This document shows positions 8,959 through 17,118 of a DNA stretch of 55,289 nucleotides, piece by piece. The first letter of the stretch is position 1; every line of letters begins with the position of its first letter. Source of the DNA: Cytophagales bacterium (GTDB lineage Bacteria; Bacteroidota; Bacteroidia; Cytophagales; Cyclobacteriaceae); contig JAAFHY010000013.1 in assembly GCA_013298505.1 (NCBI GenBank), positions 1 to 55,289 of the forward strand. The letters are read 5' to 3'. Position numbers and translations under genes: made by a program. The notes under the pieces were generated by a model that saw only the letters and a program-made list of their open reading frames with translations, did not search any database and was not told where the DNA came from.

Positions 8959-10206
8959 ATGGCATTAGATCTACTGATCGAGAATTGCAAAGGGCTCGTT
9001 CAGGTTAGAGATCAGTTAACAACTTGCGTCTCGGGCAAAGCAATGTCCGATTTGCCCATTTTGGCGGATGCATTTATAGCAATTAAAGATGGCCTTATCA
9101 GCGATTATGGTCCTCAATCTAATTCTCCGGCAATAGCCAAAAAGGTAATTGATGCAACAGGAAGGTTTGTGCTGCCCGGATTTGTAGATAGCCACACTCA
9201 TTTAGTATTTGCGGCAAGTCGCGAAGAAGAATTTGTACTTAAAATTAAAGGAGCTACCTACGAACAGATTGCCGCTGCTGGAGGTGGGATTTTAAATTCA
9301 GCAAAAAAAATTCAGGCAATTTCTGAAGACGGACTTTTTCAAAAATCCATTAGCAGAGCCCATGAAATAATACGCACCGGCACCTGTGCGGTAGAAATAA
9401 AAAGCGGCTATGGCCTCACCACAAAGGACGAACTAAAAATGCTGCGTGTGGCTAAACGGATTGGTGCTGAGACTGGATTAACAGTAAGAACAACTTTTCT
9501 TGGAGCTCATGCTGTTCCGAAAGAAACTACCAAGCCTGATTATATAAAGTTAATAATAGACGAGATGCTACCCGCTGTGGCTGCCGAAAAGCTAGCCGAT
9601 TACATTGATGTGTTCTGCGAAACAGGATTTTTCTCTCCATCAGAAACTGAACTTGTACTTGAAACAGGAATAAAATACGGGATGAGGCCACGCATTCACG
9701 CAAACCAACTCAACAACTCGGGTGGTGTGCAAGTAGGTGTAAAAGTGGGTGCCATCAGTGTAGATCATTTAGAAAATATCGGTGACGAAGAAATCGACTT
9801 ATTGAAAAATAATAACGTAATGCCTACAGCCCTGCCAGGTGCGGCTTTCTTCTTAGGGCTTCCCTTTCCGCCTGCGCGTAAGATGATTGATGCAGGGTTG
9901 CCACTCGCAATTGCCTCAGATTATAATCCAGGCAGTGCGCCATCAGGCAATATGCCTTTGATGATTTCTTTTGCTTGCATTAAAATGAAAATGACACCCG
10001 AAGAAGCAATCAACGCAGCAACCATCAACACCGCCAGTTGCCTTGAACTTTTAGCTTCTCATGGCAGCGTAACAAAAGGAAAAGTGGCGAGTCTTATTAT
10101 TACGAAACCTGTAAATTCATTGGCTTACTTGCCTTATAGCTTTGGATCAAATTGGATTGAATCAGTAATTTTAAATGGTAAAATAATAAGCCAATTAGTA
10201 TGCTAG
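8959..10206 (+). CDS. hutI: Imidazolonepropionase
   Basis: HutI hydrolyses imidazolone-5-propanoate to N-formimidoyl-glutamate, the third step of histidine breakdown, in the cytoplasm. It is an amidohydrolase-superfamily metalloenzyme. The protein has 415 residues. The metal-binding HxH is His79-Thr-His81 in GFVDSHTHLVF; the HANQLNN motif (near 248) and SDYNPGSAPSGNM (near 320) are typical of HutI. The other hut genes (hutH, hutU, hutG) are absent from the window. apt follows after 1 nt, so the two are probably cotranscribed. Confidence 0.95.
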   Translation: MALDLLIENCKGLVQVRDQLTTCVSGKAMSDLPILADAFIAIKDGLISDYGPQSNSPAIAKKVIDATGRFVLPGFVDSHTHLVFAASREEEFVLKIKGATYEQIAAAGGGILNSAKKIQAISEDGLFQKSISRAHEIIRTGTCAVEIKSGYGLTTKDELKMLRVAKRIGAETGLTVRTTFLGAHAVPKETTKPDYIKLIIDEMLPAVAAEKLADYIDVFCETGFFSPSETELVLETGIKYGMRPRIHANQLNNSGGVQVGVKVGAISVDHLENIGDEEIDLLKNNNVMPTALPGAAFFLGLPFPPARKMIDAGLPLAIASDYNPGSAPSGNMPLMISFACIKMKMTPEEAINAATINTASCLELLASHGSVTKGKVASLIITKPVNSLAYLPYSFGSNWIESVILNGKIISQLVC

Positions 10207-10207
10207 T

Positions 10208-10735
10208 ATGGATACAATTTTAAAGCCGTTGCTCAGAGATGTTCCTGATTTCCCTCGACCGGGTATATTGTTTAAGGACATTACTCCCTTACTGGCAAAT
10301 CCTTCGGTCAGACAAAAAGTAGTTGACTCTATCGCGTTGCATTTTCGTTCTCAACAAATTGAAGCTGTTGCAGCCGTAGAGGCGCGAGGATTTATTTTTG
10401 GAACATTGATCGCTCAGGAACTTGACTTGCCCTTTATTCCCATTCGCAAAGCGGGAAAATTGCCTTCAAAAAAAATTACCGAGCACTATTCGTTAGAGTA
10501 TGGAGATGCTGCGATTGAAATGCACGTAGATGCCTTGCAGCCGGGTACGCGTGTGCTTTTGCATGACGATCTTTTGGCCACGGGCGGCACTGCTAGCGCA
10601 GCGGGAAATATGATTCAGAAATTGAGAGGGATTGTGGCCGGCTATTCGTTTGTAATTAACCTAAGCTTTTTGCCAGGAAATTCGTTGCTAAAGGAAAAAT
10701 TCGGTGTAGAGCCACACTTTTTAGTTAGTTTTTGA
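10208..10735 (+). CDS. apt: Adenine phosphoribosyltransferase
   Basis: Apt salvages adenine with PRPP to give AMP. The protein has 175 residues, normal for the family. The PRPP-binding loop VLLHDDLLATGGT is at 116-128, and VEARGFIFG (57-65) and IPIRKAGKLP are typical. ATG 10208 follows the hutI stop by 1 nt, so translation is likely coupled. Confidence 0.95.
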   Translation: MDTILKPLLRDVPDFPRPGILFKDITPLLANPSVRQKVVDSIALHFRSQQIEAVAAVEARGFIFGTLIAQELDLPFIPIRKAGKLPSKKITEHYSLEYGDAAIEMHVDALQPGTRVLLHDDLLATGGTASAAGNMIQKLRGIVAGYSFVINLSFLPGNSLLKEKFGVEPHFLVSF

Positions 10736-10787
10736 TATTGCTGTCTAGTCTTGCAACATTTTTTGTGTTTTATTGTTTATCAGAACA

Positions 10788-11375
10788 ATGAGCGAATTAC
10801 TAAATATACCGATGTTCCCGCTATCCATTTTTCCCTTGCCAGGAGAATTGGTGCCTCTTCACATTTTCGAACCTCGGTACCGTCAGCTGTTGCAAGATGC
10901 TGAGACCAGAGATATCGGTTTTGGAATTTATTTTAATCATGCACAAAATGAAAGTAAATTCGGATCGTGGGTAAAACTTGAAACAGTATTGAAGCGATAT
11001 GCAGGCGGAGAGTCTGACATTATTGTTAAATGCTTGGACTTGTTTACTATGGATAAATTATTTCGCACTTTTCAAGATAAGTTGTACCCAGGTGGCGAAG
11101 TGATTCGGTTAAACGTAGACTTGAAAACACTCGCACCCTTTTCACTTTTAGAAAAGTACAGTGAGTATGCTATGCAGATGAATTTAAAAAATATAGCGAG
11201 TTCTACTTCGGCATGGCATATAGCCAATGATTTGAACATGGACTTTTCGGATAAACTGAAATTCGTGGCATTAGATAATGCAAAGAAAAATAGTTTTTTA
11301 ATGTCGCAGTTATCTTATCAATTAGAATTGCTGGTTAAGGCCGAAAAATCAAAAGATGTGTTTCATCTTAACTAA
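10788..11375 (+). CDS. Lon N-terminal (LAN) domain protein
   Basis: This is a stand-alone Lon substrate-binding-type domain without ATPase or protease. The start MSELLNIPMFPLSIFPLPGE and LVPLHIFEPRYRQLLQDA (near 25-42) are the family hallmark. With ATG 10788 it has 195 residues; an upstream start at 10773 is possible. Such proteins are cytoplasmic and usually assigned only by domain; substrate binding is inferred. The gene converges tail to tail on the next gene with only 7 nt between stop codons. Confidence 0.85.
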   Translation: MSELLNIPMFPLSIFPLPGELVPLHIFEPRYRQLLQDAETRDIGFGIYFNHAQNESKFGSWVKLETVLKRYAGGESDIIVKCLDLFTMDKLFRTFQDKLYPGGEVIRLNVDLKTLAPFSLLEKYSEYAMQMNLKNIASSTSAWHIANDLNMDFSDKLKFVALDNAKKNSFLMSQLSYQLELLVKAEKSKDVFHLN

Positions 11376-11382
11376 AGAGAAA

Positions 11383-11985
11383 TCACTTCGCGCTAAACAC
11401 AGGTCTTTTCTCTAAATTTTTTTCATCTATTTCTTTAAGGAATTTCTTATTTTTTTCTATGAAAGAATTAAACTCGATTGCAAGGCTATCATAACTCAAT
11501 CGGTAGAGAAGTATTTGCTGGTCGGTAGATTTAATCTTGTCCAGCAACGCAGCGATATTTTTGTCAGACATAATTTTGGGGTCAGACTCCATAATTGATA
11601 GTAGCTCGCTCACCAACGAGGACGAAGCAAAATCATATTCTTCTACAACGTACGGATTGGCCATTGTCTTTTGTGTGATTCGTAACTGCTTTAGTTGATC
11701 GAGACGGTTTGTTAGCAATGCCAGTTGAGAGGCCTCTGAGGTTGCCAAAGGAAGAAGGTGATTTAATGATGCTTCCATTGCATCCAGCCTTGTTTGTTCA
11801 TCTTTGATGAGCATATTCCACGACTGTAATAGCGTATCTTGATACGAAAGGTAGGTTTCCATCAACGAATCGGTATGGGTAAAATTTGTTTTCTCTAATG
11901 AAGTGGTAGAGCGGCCGCAACCAAATAATAGTATAGAGACTATCAGAGCTATCGGAAGAGTGAAATTTTTTATATTAGACTTCAT
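11383..11985 (-). CDS. Coiled-coil lipoprotein, function unknown
   Basis: From ATG 11985 the protein has 200 residues. The start MKSNIKNFTLPIALIVSILLFGC is a lipoprotein signal with a lipobox at FGC. The mature part is almost wholly helical, charged and Leu-rich (DSLMETYLSYQDTLLQSW, QLALLTNRLDQLKQLRITQK, FIEKNKKFLKEIDEKNLEK), suggesting a coiled coil. There are weak LemA-like features, but I do not assign it. The frame extends upstream to 12036; that extension lacks the character of a signal peptide. Confidence 0.65.
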   Translation of the reverse strand: MKSNIKNFTLPIALIVSILLFGCGRSTTSLEKTNFTHTDSLMETYLSYQDTLLQSWNMLIKDEQTRLDAMEASLNHLLPLATSEASQLALLTNRLDQLKQLRITQKTMANPYVVEEYDFASSSLVSELLSIMESDPKIMSDKNIAALLDKIKSTDQQILLYRLSYDSLAIEFNSFIEKNKKFLKEIDEKNLEKRPVFSAK

Positions 11986-12054
11986 TATTATTGATTCTAT
12001 ACGCGCGGCAAGATTAAATGTTTTATTCTTAATCAATGCAGTCGATGTACTTTT

Positions 12055-12546
12055 TTATAGGGGTTTGAACTGCTCGAAAGCTTCTTTGCACTGATGGCAG
12101 TAATAAATGGATCTGCAAAGGGTAGGCCCAAATGCATTCTTCATCTCCGTATTAGTGCTGTCGCAACGTGGGCAAATTGCGTTTTCAAGAATTTCAAGGT
12201 CAACGAATAGTTTATTGGAAGGAGGTGGCGCAAATCCATATTGCTTGAGTGCCTTTTTTCCTTTTTCTGTAATAAAATCTGATGACCAAGGAACACGAAA
12301 GGAAATGTTAACAGCAGCATCGTTGATTCCCTTGCTCTTTAATTTTTCAATCACTTCACTTTTCATTACCTCCATTGCAGGGCATCCAGCAAAAGTAGGC
12401 GTCAGTTCTATCGTTACTTTTTTATCATTGATTTCCACGTTGGTGATTACGCCCAGGTCAACCAATGACAATACTGGTATCTCAGGGTCTTTTACGTCCT
12501 CCAGCCATTCATAGATGGTATCAATAGAAGGGGTAGGGGCAATCAT
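12055..12546 (-). CDS. paaD: Phenylacetyl-CoA epoxidase assembly subunit PaaD
   Basis: PaaD belongs to the phenylacetyl-CoA 1,2-epoxidase system and is thought to help mature its iron centre. The 163-residue protein has an N-terminal MIP18/DUF59-type domain (DVKDPEIPVLSLVDLGVI, FAGCPAMEVM with Cys55) and a C-terminal cysteine cluster (Cys125, Cys128, Cys144, Cys150, Cys153). Its ATG overlaps the dinB-like stop as ATGA, so translation is coupled. It is the last gene of the paa unit; no paaE follows. Confidence 0.93.
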   Translation of the reverse strand: MIAPTPSIDTIYEWLEDVKDPEIPVLSLVDLGVITNVEINDKKVTIELTPTFAGCPAMEVMKSEVIEKLKSKGINDAAVNISFRVPWSSDFITEKGKKALKQYGFAPPPSNKLFVDLEILENAICPRCDSTNTEMKNAFGPTLCRSIYYCHQCKEAFEQFKPL

Positions 12547-13007
12547 GGATAAACGATGTCAAATGAGTTAGGAAGGATTTGATTGAGATGATGCTTCAAA
12601 TGCTTCACATAGTCGATGGCCAACCATTCCAAGGTCAAAAATTTTCCATCGCCAAAGTCGCATGTTTTCGTATAGTTTTCAGTTGGCATTTGTTGCAGCA
12701 CACGACAAATCTTAAGATTGATCAATCGCCAATTTTCAATTACATCTTTTGAAGGTGTATGTTGATATTGATTGGCGGCCACCCAAAAGTCTTGTTGGTA
12801 TTTAATTTTCGGAGCGGGTGCTTCATACTGACCACAGATAAATCTCCTCAGGTTATTTTCAGCAGAGTCGATGAGGTGGCCAAGTATCTCTTTGCGGCTC
12901 CATTTGGTTGTCAATTGTTTGGCCGAGAATTCGGGTTCAAAGAGGGTAGAAATTTTTTGTGTAAATTCTTCGACAATGCTTTGTAATTCCTCTGATAATT
13001 TTTTCAT
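12543..13007 (-). CDS. DinB-family protein within the paa locus
   Basis: This 154-residue protein is of the DinB/YfiT four-helix-bundle type. His44 (ILGHLIDSAENN) plus His136 and His140 (YVKHLKHHLNQI) form the usual three-histidine metal site. DinB-like proteins are metal-dependent and some are thiol-dependent transferases; the substrate is unknown. It sits between paaC and paaD and overlaps paaD by 4 nt, so it is made together with the epoxidase. A link to ring-epoxide or CoA-thiol detoxification is possible but is inference. Confidence 0.85.
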   Translation of the reverse strand: MKKLSEELQSIVEEFTQKISTLFEPEFSAKQLTTKWSRKEILGHLIDSAENNLRRFICGQYEAPAPKIKYQQDFWVAANQYQHTPSKDVIENWRLINLKICRVLQQMPTENYTKTCDFGDGKFLTLEWLAIDYVKHLKHHLNQILPNSFDIVYP

Positions 13008-13095
13008 CTTACTTTCGATTATTTTTTTCTCATCTAGATCATAGCTATGTGATAAAAGCGTGCGGCCTTAAGCTAGCCTCATGCGAATTAAAAAT

Positions 13096-13851
13096 TTACC
13101 ACTCCGCCCCTGGATCAATTCGAAACACTTCACTCATTTCATCTAGCAGAGGCTGAAGGTGCTCGCTGTGCTTACCAATTCTTCCACCCGTTACCGGGTG
13201 AATTATTTTAAAGTCGGGTAAATGCAGACTGGTATTGGAAAGGATCTCTTCGACTCTGGTAAGCCATTTTGTTTTTAAAGCCTGCTCACCCTCAAAAATT
13301 CCATTGTCTACTATTTGCTTTTCGTAAGGCGATTCTTCAAAGATGCCAAGGGCAAAGGGCATAGCATAATCGAGTGATTTTTGTAGGCGTGAAATACTCT
13401 CTTCGGTGGCAGACCCCAATTGGTTAATCCATGTTTTGGCGTGCAGTGTATGATACCGAAGTTCGCCCCTTACTTTTTTGGCTACTTGCGCTAAGGGTTC
13501 ATAAGAGGACTGCGTCAACATCTCGAAACGCAGTGCCTCTGCTGTATCGTACAAAAAATGTCGAATCAGACTGAAGTCATATTCTTGATTGGGTAGTTCG
13601 GTAAGAATCGAATTGTGAAATTGATTGGCATTGCGTGTAAAGGCAACGGTATCGGGGTCACTTTCTCCCAATTGATTTAACAGCGTGTAGAGCGCCAGGC
13701 TATGACCCACTTTATCTTGCGCCATCGATGAAAAAGCAATGTCCTCTTCGAGCAATGGACCAAAGCCCGTCCATTCTGAATTGCGGTGACCCAATATCAA
13801 TTGGTCATCGGCCATTTTATACAAGAGTTCTTTGAGGGGTAAATTATTCAT
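13096..13851 (-). CDS. paaC: Phenylacetyl-CoA epoxidase structural subunit PaaC
   Basis: PaaC is the non-catalytic partner of PaaA in the soluble di-iron epoxidase. The 251-residue length is normal. The start LKELLYKMADDQLILGHRNSEW and FSSMAQDKVGHSLALY are family features. The C-terminal region includes HPVTGGRIGKHSEHLQPLLDEM, also typical. Its start overlaps the stop of the upstream membrane protein as ATGA, and an 88-nt gap separates it from the dinB-like gene. Confidence 0.95.
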   Translation of the reverse strand: MNNLPLKELLYKMADDQLILGHRNSEWTGFGPLLEEDIAFSSMAQDKVGHSLALYTLLNQLGESDPDTVAFTRNANQFHNSILTELPNQEYDFSLIRHFLYDTAEALRFEMLTQSSYEPLAQVAKKVRGELRYHTLHAKTWINQLGSATEESISRLQKSLDYAMPFALGIFEESPYEKQIVDNGIFEGEQALKTKWLTRVEEILSNTSLHLPDFKIIHPVTGGRIGKHSEHLQPLLDEMSEVFRIDPGAEW

Positions 13852-14183
13852 GAAAATGTAGATCTAGGTTGTTCTTGATCTTTCTGAAATGGATTCAATA
13901 GAGCTGACAATGCAAGCACTAATAGTTTAGTATCAGTTTGATAGAGGAAGTGAATGAAAACGCCAATAACCATCAATACTGCGCCAATGAACTTTAGCCA
14001 ATTTGGCTGGATATTTTTGGATAACTTATTTTTTACCAAAAAAAAGATAAACGAAAAACTAAATAGTGCGAGGCCTGCGTAGAGTATCAATCCCTCCTTA
14101 TCAATCCCTCCGATCATCAAAATCAATCCCATAGTAATGATGATGAATGAAATGAATGGTCCAAGTTTATATTTTAGTCGCAT
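13848..14183 (-). CDS. Small four-helix membrane protein in the paa operon
   Basis: This 111-residue protein has about four hydrophobic helices (FISFIIITMGLILMIGG, LILYAGLALFSFSFIFFLV, FIGAVLMVIGVFIHFLYQ, and a shorter LLVLALSALL). The C-terminus is polar. It is not a known Paa component. It lies between paaB and paaC and overlaps the paaC start by 4 nt, so it is translated with the epoxidase. Roles in uptake or membrane anchoring would be guesses. Function unknown. Confidence 0.75.
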   Translation of the reverse strand: MRLKYKLGPFISFIIITMGLILMIGGIDKEGLILYAGLALFSFSFIFFLVKNKLSKNIQPNWLKFIGAVLMVIGVFIHFLYQTDTKLLVLALSALLNPFQKDQEQPRSTFS

Positions 14184-14212
14184 CGGATTTCTATTGCATT
14201 GTTACCTACTAC

Positions 14213-14824
14213 TTATGACTTACTGCTTGACTCCAAAAAATTCTTCAGTTTACCACCGCCTTTATACTCGGCTGCATCTCTAAATTTTTTTTCTGGCAGC
14301 GTTAGCCAAAGTTCTCTTTCTTCGTGTTGTGTAAAACGGATGTTACTGGTTTCAATGGCCCATACATTGTATACAATTTTCTCTTTGCCGAATTGCGCCT
14401 TTGCCTTGCTCAGAGCACCACCTACTGAAGCCGCCACAACAGTACCTGCATACATATGTTGTTTGCCTCGTTTAGCCAAGTGATAGATTTCGAATTTATT
14501 TTTGCCTTCGTCATCGTTTACATCGTCCAACAAATCATAAACGTTCCTGTTTCCATCTGTAAGTGGAGAAACAAAAACATCGCGTGTATCAACTACATAA
14601 AGAGAAACGCAAGTAAATCTGCGGGTAAATGTTTCTTTCGCCAGCACATAGGCTAATTCTAAATTAGGTGCATGTACAATTCCTTCATGTTGAAAAGGCT
14701 TGCCTTCTTTTGACTGTACAAAAACTTCATACGTTCCGAATTGGTCAAGCGGAGCCTTCGGAAAAATTTTTCCTTCTTGGCCGACTTGGGGCAAACGAGA
14801 TACGCGGGGGTCTAGGGAGTTCAC
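14213..14824 (-). CDS. paaB: Phenylacetyl-CoA epoxidase subunit PaaB, two-domain form
   Basis: PaaB is a small bridging subunit of the PaaABC(E) epoxidase. In E. coli it is about 95 residues; here it has 203. Residues 28-87 (TYEVFVQSKEGKPFQHEGIV, then TFTRRFTCVSLYVVDTRDV) and 109-168 (FEIYHLAKRGKQHMYAGTVV, then YNVWAIETSNI) are two copies of the same PaaB fold in tandem. The second copy has lost the Arg-Arg pair seen in the first (FTRR). It lies downstream of paaA with a 79-nt repeat-containing gap. Identification is secure; the duplicated layout is the odd part. Confidence 0.93.
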   Translation of the reverse strand: MNSLDPRVSRLPQVGQEGKIFPKAPLDQFGTYEVFVQSKEGKPFQHEGIVHAPNLELAYVLAKETFTRRFTCVSLYVVDTRDVFVSPLTDGNRNVYDLLDDVNDDEGKNKFEIYHLAKRGKQHMYAGTVVAASVGGALSKAKAQFGKEKIVYNVWAIETSNIRFTQHEERELWLTLPEKKFRDAAEYKGGGKLKNFLESSSKS

Positions 14825-14849
14825 GAGGATTTACTTGATTTTTTGGTTG

Positions 14850-14903
14850 CAGGTTTCTCGTTACAGGTTGCCAGCAACTAGAAACCAGTAACCAGTAACG
14901 TTT
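14850..14903. repeat. GTAACC/GAAACC-type imperfect intergenic repeat
   Basis: Between paaB and paaA the sequence consists of short, imperfect repeats of the type GTAAC/GAAAC/GCAAC with CCAGTAACCAGTAACG at the end. Related stretches occur at 21215-21285 and 40590-40615, also intergenic. Confidence 0.5.
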
Positions 14904-15911
14904 TTAAGCGAGCGGCATCACATATTTCGTCTTCGGAGTTTTCAATGCTTCACGCACCCACTTGCCTCTTTCTTCGGCTACGCGCCTCACTTCTAGTCGC
15001 TCTTTATTGCAAGGGCCATCGCCATTGATGACACGTTTGAATTCTTCCCAATCCGGTTCGGTATATTCCCAGCGACCTGCCTGTCCGGCAGGCAGGTTGG
15101 TTTCTATATTCTTTTTCAACTTAGGATCAGGAATAGTAAAACCGAGTTCCCAAATCTTTGGCACATACATATCCAAAAACTGATTGCGCATGTCATCGTT
15201 GGTTCCCATTTTCACTTTCCACTTCATCAACACCTCGGTGTGTGTGGAAATTTTATCAGACGGACCAAAGAAGTGCATCATGGGCGGCCACCAGCGGTTG
15301 AGCGCTTCCTGAAACATATCTCGCTGCTTCTTCGTGCCACTTGCTAAATAAATGACACAGTGGTGACCATACTTTAGATGAAACGATTCTTCGGCACAGA
15401 TTCTATCGAGTGCTCTGCAATACGGTCCATAGCTTCCCTTCGCATTGGCTAACTGGTTTACAATCGCCCCTGCATCTACTAGCCACGAAATGAAACAGCA
15501 ATCAGCCCAAGTAAAAGTAGGGTAGTTAAAAATATTAGAGTATTTGGATTTGCCGGTAATCAAATCATCAATCATCTGCTCACGCGATTTGCCCAATGTT
15601 TCAGCGGCACTGTACAGCAACTGCGCGTGGCCTACCTCATCTTGTACTTTGGCCATCAATGCCATTTTTCGTTTGAAGCCTGGTGCTCGTGTAATCCATG
15701 TACCCTCGGGTAGCGCGCCAATAATTTCGCTGTGGCCGTGCTGCTCAATCATACGGATGAGCTGCTTGCGGTATAGTTGAGGCATCCAATCGGTAGGCTC
15801 AATTTTTTCACCGCGTTCAATCCGCGCCTCAAATTCAGCCAGTTTAATAGGGTCTTCGAGCGTGATGCTGTCCGTTTTTATGCCTTCAAAAGTATTTCCG
15901 CCACCGTACAT
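14904..15911 (-). CDS. paaA: Phenylacetyl-CoA 1,2-epoxidase catalytic subunit PaaA
   Basis: PaaA carries the di-iron centre that epoxidises the ring of phenylacetyl-CoA, the committed step of aerobic phenylacetate catabolism. The protein has 335 residues. Iron-ligand motifs are visible: DEVGHAQ (Glu92, His95) and [12 protein letters not shown] (174-184). [25 protein letters not shown] (41-65) and the NGDGPCN-like motif are family signatures. Residues 273-279 (LPAGQAG) look like a seven-residue insertion encoded by a DNA palindrome. It is the first gene of the operon, with a PaaR-like operator in its promoter. Confidence 0.97.
   Translation of the reverse strand: MYGGGNTFEGIKTDSITLEDPIKLAEFEARIERGEKIEPTDWMPQLYRKQLIRMIEQHGHSEIIGALPEGTWITRAPGFKRKMALMAKVQDEVGHAQLLYSAAETLGKSREQMIDDLITGKSKYSNIFNYPTFTWADCCFISWLVDAGAIVNQLANAKGSYGPYCRALDRICAEESFHLKYGHHCVIYLASGTKKQRDMFQEALNRWWPPMMHFFGPSDKISTHTEVLMKWKVKMGTNDDMRNQFLDMYVPKIWELGFTIPDPKLKKNIETNLPAGQAGRWEYTEPDWEEFKRVINGDGPCNKERLEVRRVAEERGKWVREALKTPKTKYVMPLA
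15075..15097. repeat. 23-bp palindromic insert inside paaA
   Basis: The sequence reads ACCTGCCTG-TCC-GGCAGGCAGGT on the plus strand; apart from one T/G mismatch near the centre it is a perfect palindrome. It encodes LPAGQAG in frame (15075-15095). It is far more GC-rich than its surroundings and interrupts the usual PaaA alignment between KNIETN and RWEYTEPDW. Confidence 0.75.
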
Positions 15912-15947
15912 AGTTGTTTGATTTAGCTTTTCCCGAAGGTTAGTTTA

Positions 15948-15978
15948 TTAACCTAACAATCGTTTGCAATTTAACAAA
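15948..15978 (-). promoter_or_regulatory. paaA promoter (TTTG, 19 nt, TAGGTTAA)
   Basis: On the minus strand TTTG (15978-15975) is followed after exactly 19 nt by TAGGTTAA (15955-15948), a partial match to TAnnTTTG. The ATG is 37 nt further on. The -7 box is imperfect, as expected for a regulated gene. Confidence 0.45.
15953..15966. promoter_or_regulatory. PaaR-like operator in the paaA promoter
   Basis: CTAACAATCGTTTG matches, with one mismatch, the pseudopalindrome CNAACGNNCGTTNG that I recall for the TetR-family phenylacetyl-CoA-responsive repressor PaaR of Thermus thermophilus. It lies between the -33 and -7 boxes and overlaps the -7 box, where a bound repressor would block polymerase. 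The regulator gene itself is not in the window. Confidence 0.55.
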
Positions 15979-16086
15979 GAAGAGGATAGTATGTTTATTT
16001 TTTACCAATTAATAACAACTATCTGGTAGAGAAATTAGACAGAAATCTTCCGATGTAGTATCCGAGATGCTCTGAACCGCGGGCTA

Positions 16087-16317
16087 CTATATTGAGAATG
16101 GATTCTTCGGAGCGTCTAAAGCACCGGCTTGGCAAGTTTCATAAATTTTTGCACCGCACTGAGAGCATTTTCCTGGAAACTCTTTGCTGAACGGACTATA
16201 GATTTTTTGCCCGCATTGCGGGTGCTTTGCGTAGCCGATAAATAAGTTAGATAGAGTGTTGCTGATTTTAGCAGCAAATGGAGTAGAGAATGAAGTTGCT
16301 GATTTATGATTGCTCAT
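16087..16317 (-). CDS. Small zinc-ribbon-like protein
   Basis: The protein has 76 residues from ATG 16317; an earlier ATG at 16335 would add six. The C-terminal half has Cys/His spaced as a degenerate zinc ribbon: HPQCGQKIYSPF, then KCSQCGAKIYETC. It has no signal peptide. The family is not recognised; nucleic-acid or protein binding is possible. It stands alone, divergent from nothing and 175 nt upstream of paaA in the same direction. Confidence 0.55.
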   Translation of the reverse strand: MSNHKSATSFSTPFAAKISNTLSNLFIGYAKHPQCGQKIYSPFSKEFPGKCSQCGAKIYETCQAGALDAPKNPFSI

Positions 16318-16431
16318 TATTAAATTGCCTTTCATATTACAAGGATAAGCAGACGTAATGGCAATAAAATTTCAATGTTGAGTTTGACGTTTATTTGTAT
16401 ACGAATGCAACGTGCCAATCAATCAGTAAGG

Positions 16432-17118
16432 CTACTTATAGCGATCCATAAAAAGGTCATAAAATTTACGTGACAGTGGTATTTTTTCAGTTCCAATAGT
16501 AATTTGCTGACTACCCACTGCTTCGATGTGAAGTAAATTCACGGCAAATGATCGATGTACTCTAATAATGTTTGCGTCATTTAATTCCTCCAGTAATTTT
16601 TCTAAGCTGGTTCGTAATAAATGAGTTCTTCCATTTGTGTTGAGTTCTACATATACATTTTCGCTTTTGAGCCAGCGAATATCTGATGTGTTTATTTTTA
16701 TAGTCTGATAGCCGCTTTTAAAGGTAAATAATTTTCCGGTTGGCGTTCGAGACTGAACTACCTCTAATGTGGCCATTAGATCGGGCAATGAAAAGGGCTT
16801 TATCAAATAGGCTTCTGGCTTGTGTTCAATTGCCTGGCTTATTGTTTTTTTATCAGCGTAGGAGGTTAAGAAGATGAAAGGTATTGAGTGATTTGTTTTG
16901 ATTTCGCAGGCAAGGTCTATTCCTGTTTTTCCATTGCCCAAGTTGATATCTAAGATCGCAAAATTTATGGAGGAATGAAGATTGATTTTTTGTTGTGCTT
17001 CAGTAAAACTTCGAGCCGTTGCCACCACATGGTGGCCAAGATCGGCCAGCATTTCCTTTAGCATTTCTGCGATTAGTAGTTCGTCTTCAACAACCAAAAC
17101 ATTAAACTTTGTTTTCAT
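16432..17118 (-). CDS. LytTR-type response regulator
   Basis: This 228-residue regulator has a receiver domain (1-120) and a LytTR DNA-binding domain (about 128-228). The acidic pocket is Glu11/Asp12, the phospho-acceptor is Asp57 (AILDINLG), and the conserved Lys is Lys107 (YLIKPFS). The LytTR part shows DIRWLKSENVYVELNTNGR and IIRVHRSFAVNL, typical of the fold. It overlaps the upstream kinase gene by 17 nt, so the two form a two-component pair with coupled translation. Targets unknown. Confidence 0.93.
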   Translation of the reverse strand: MKTKFNVLVVEDELLIAEMLKEMLADLGHHVVATARSFTEAQQKINLHSSINFAILDINLGNGKTGIDLACEIKTNHSIPFIFLTSYADKKTISQAIEHKPEAYLIKPFSLPDLMATLEVVQSRTPTGKLFTFKSGYQTIKINTSDIRWLKSENVYVELNTNGRTHLLRTSLEKLLEELNDANIIRVHRSFAVNLLHIEAVGSQQITIGTEKIPLSRKFYDLFMDRYK

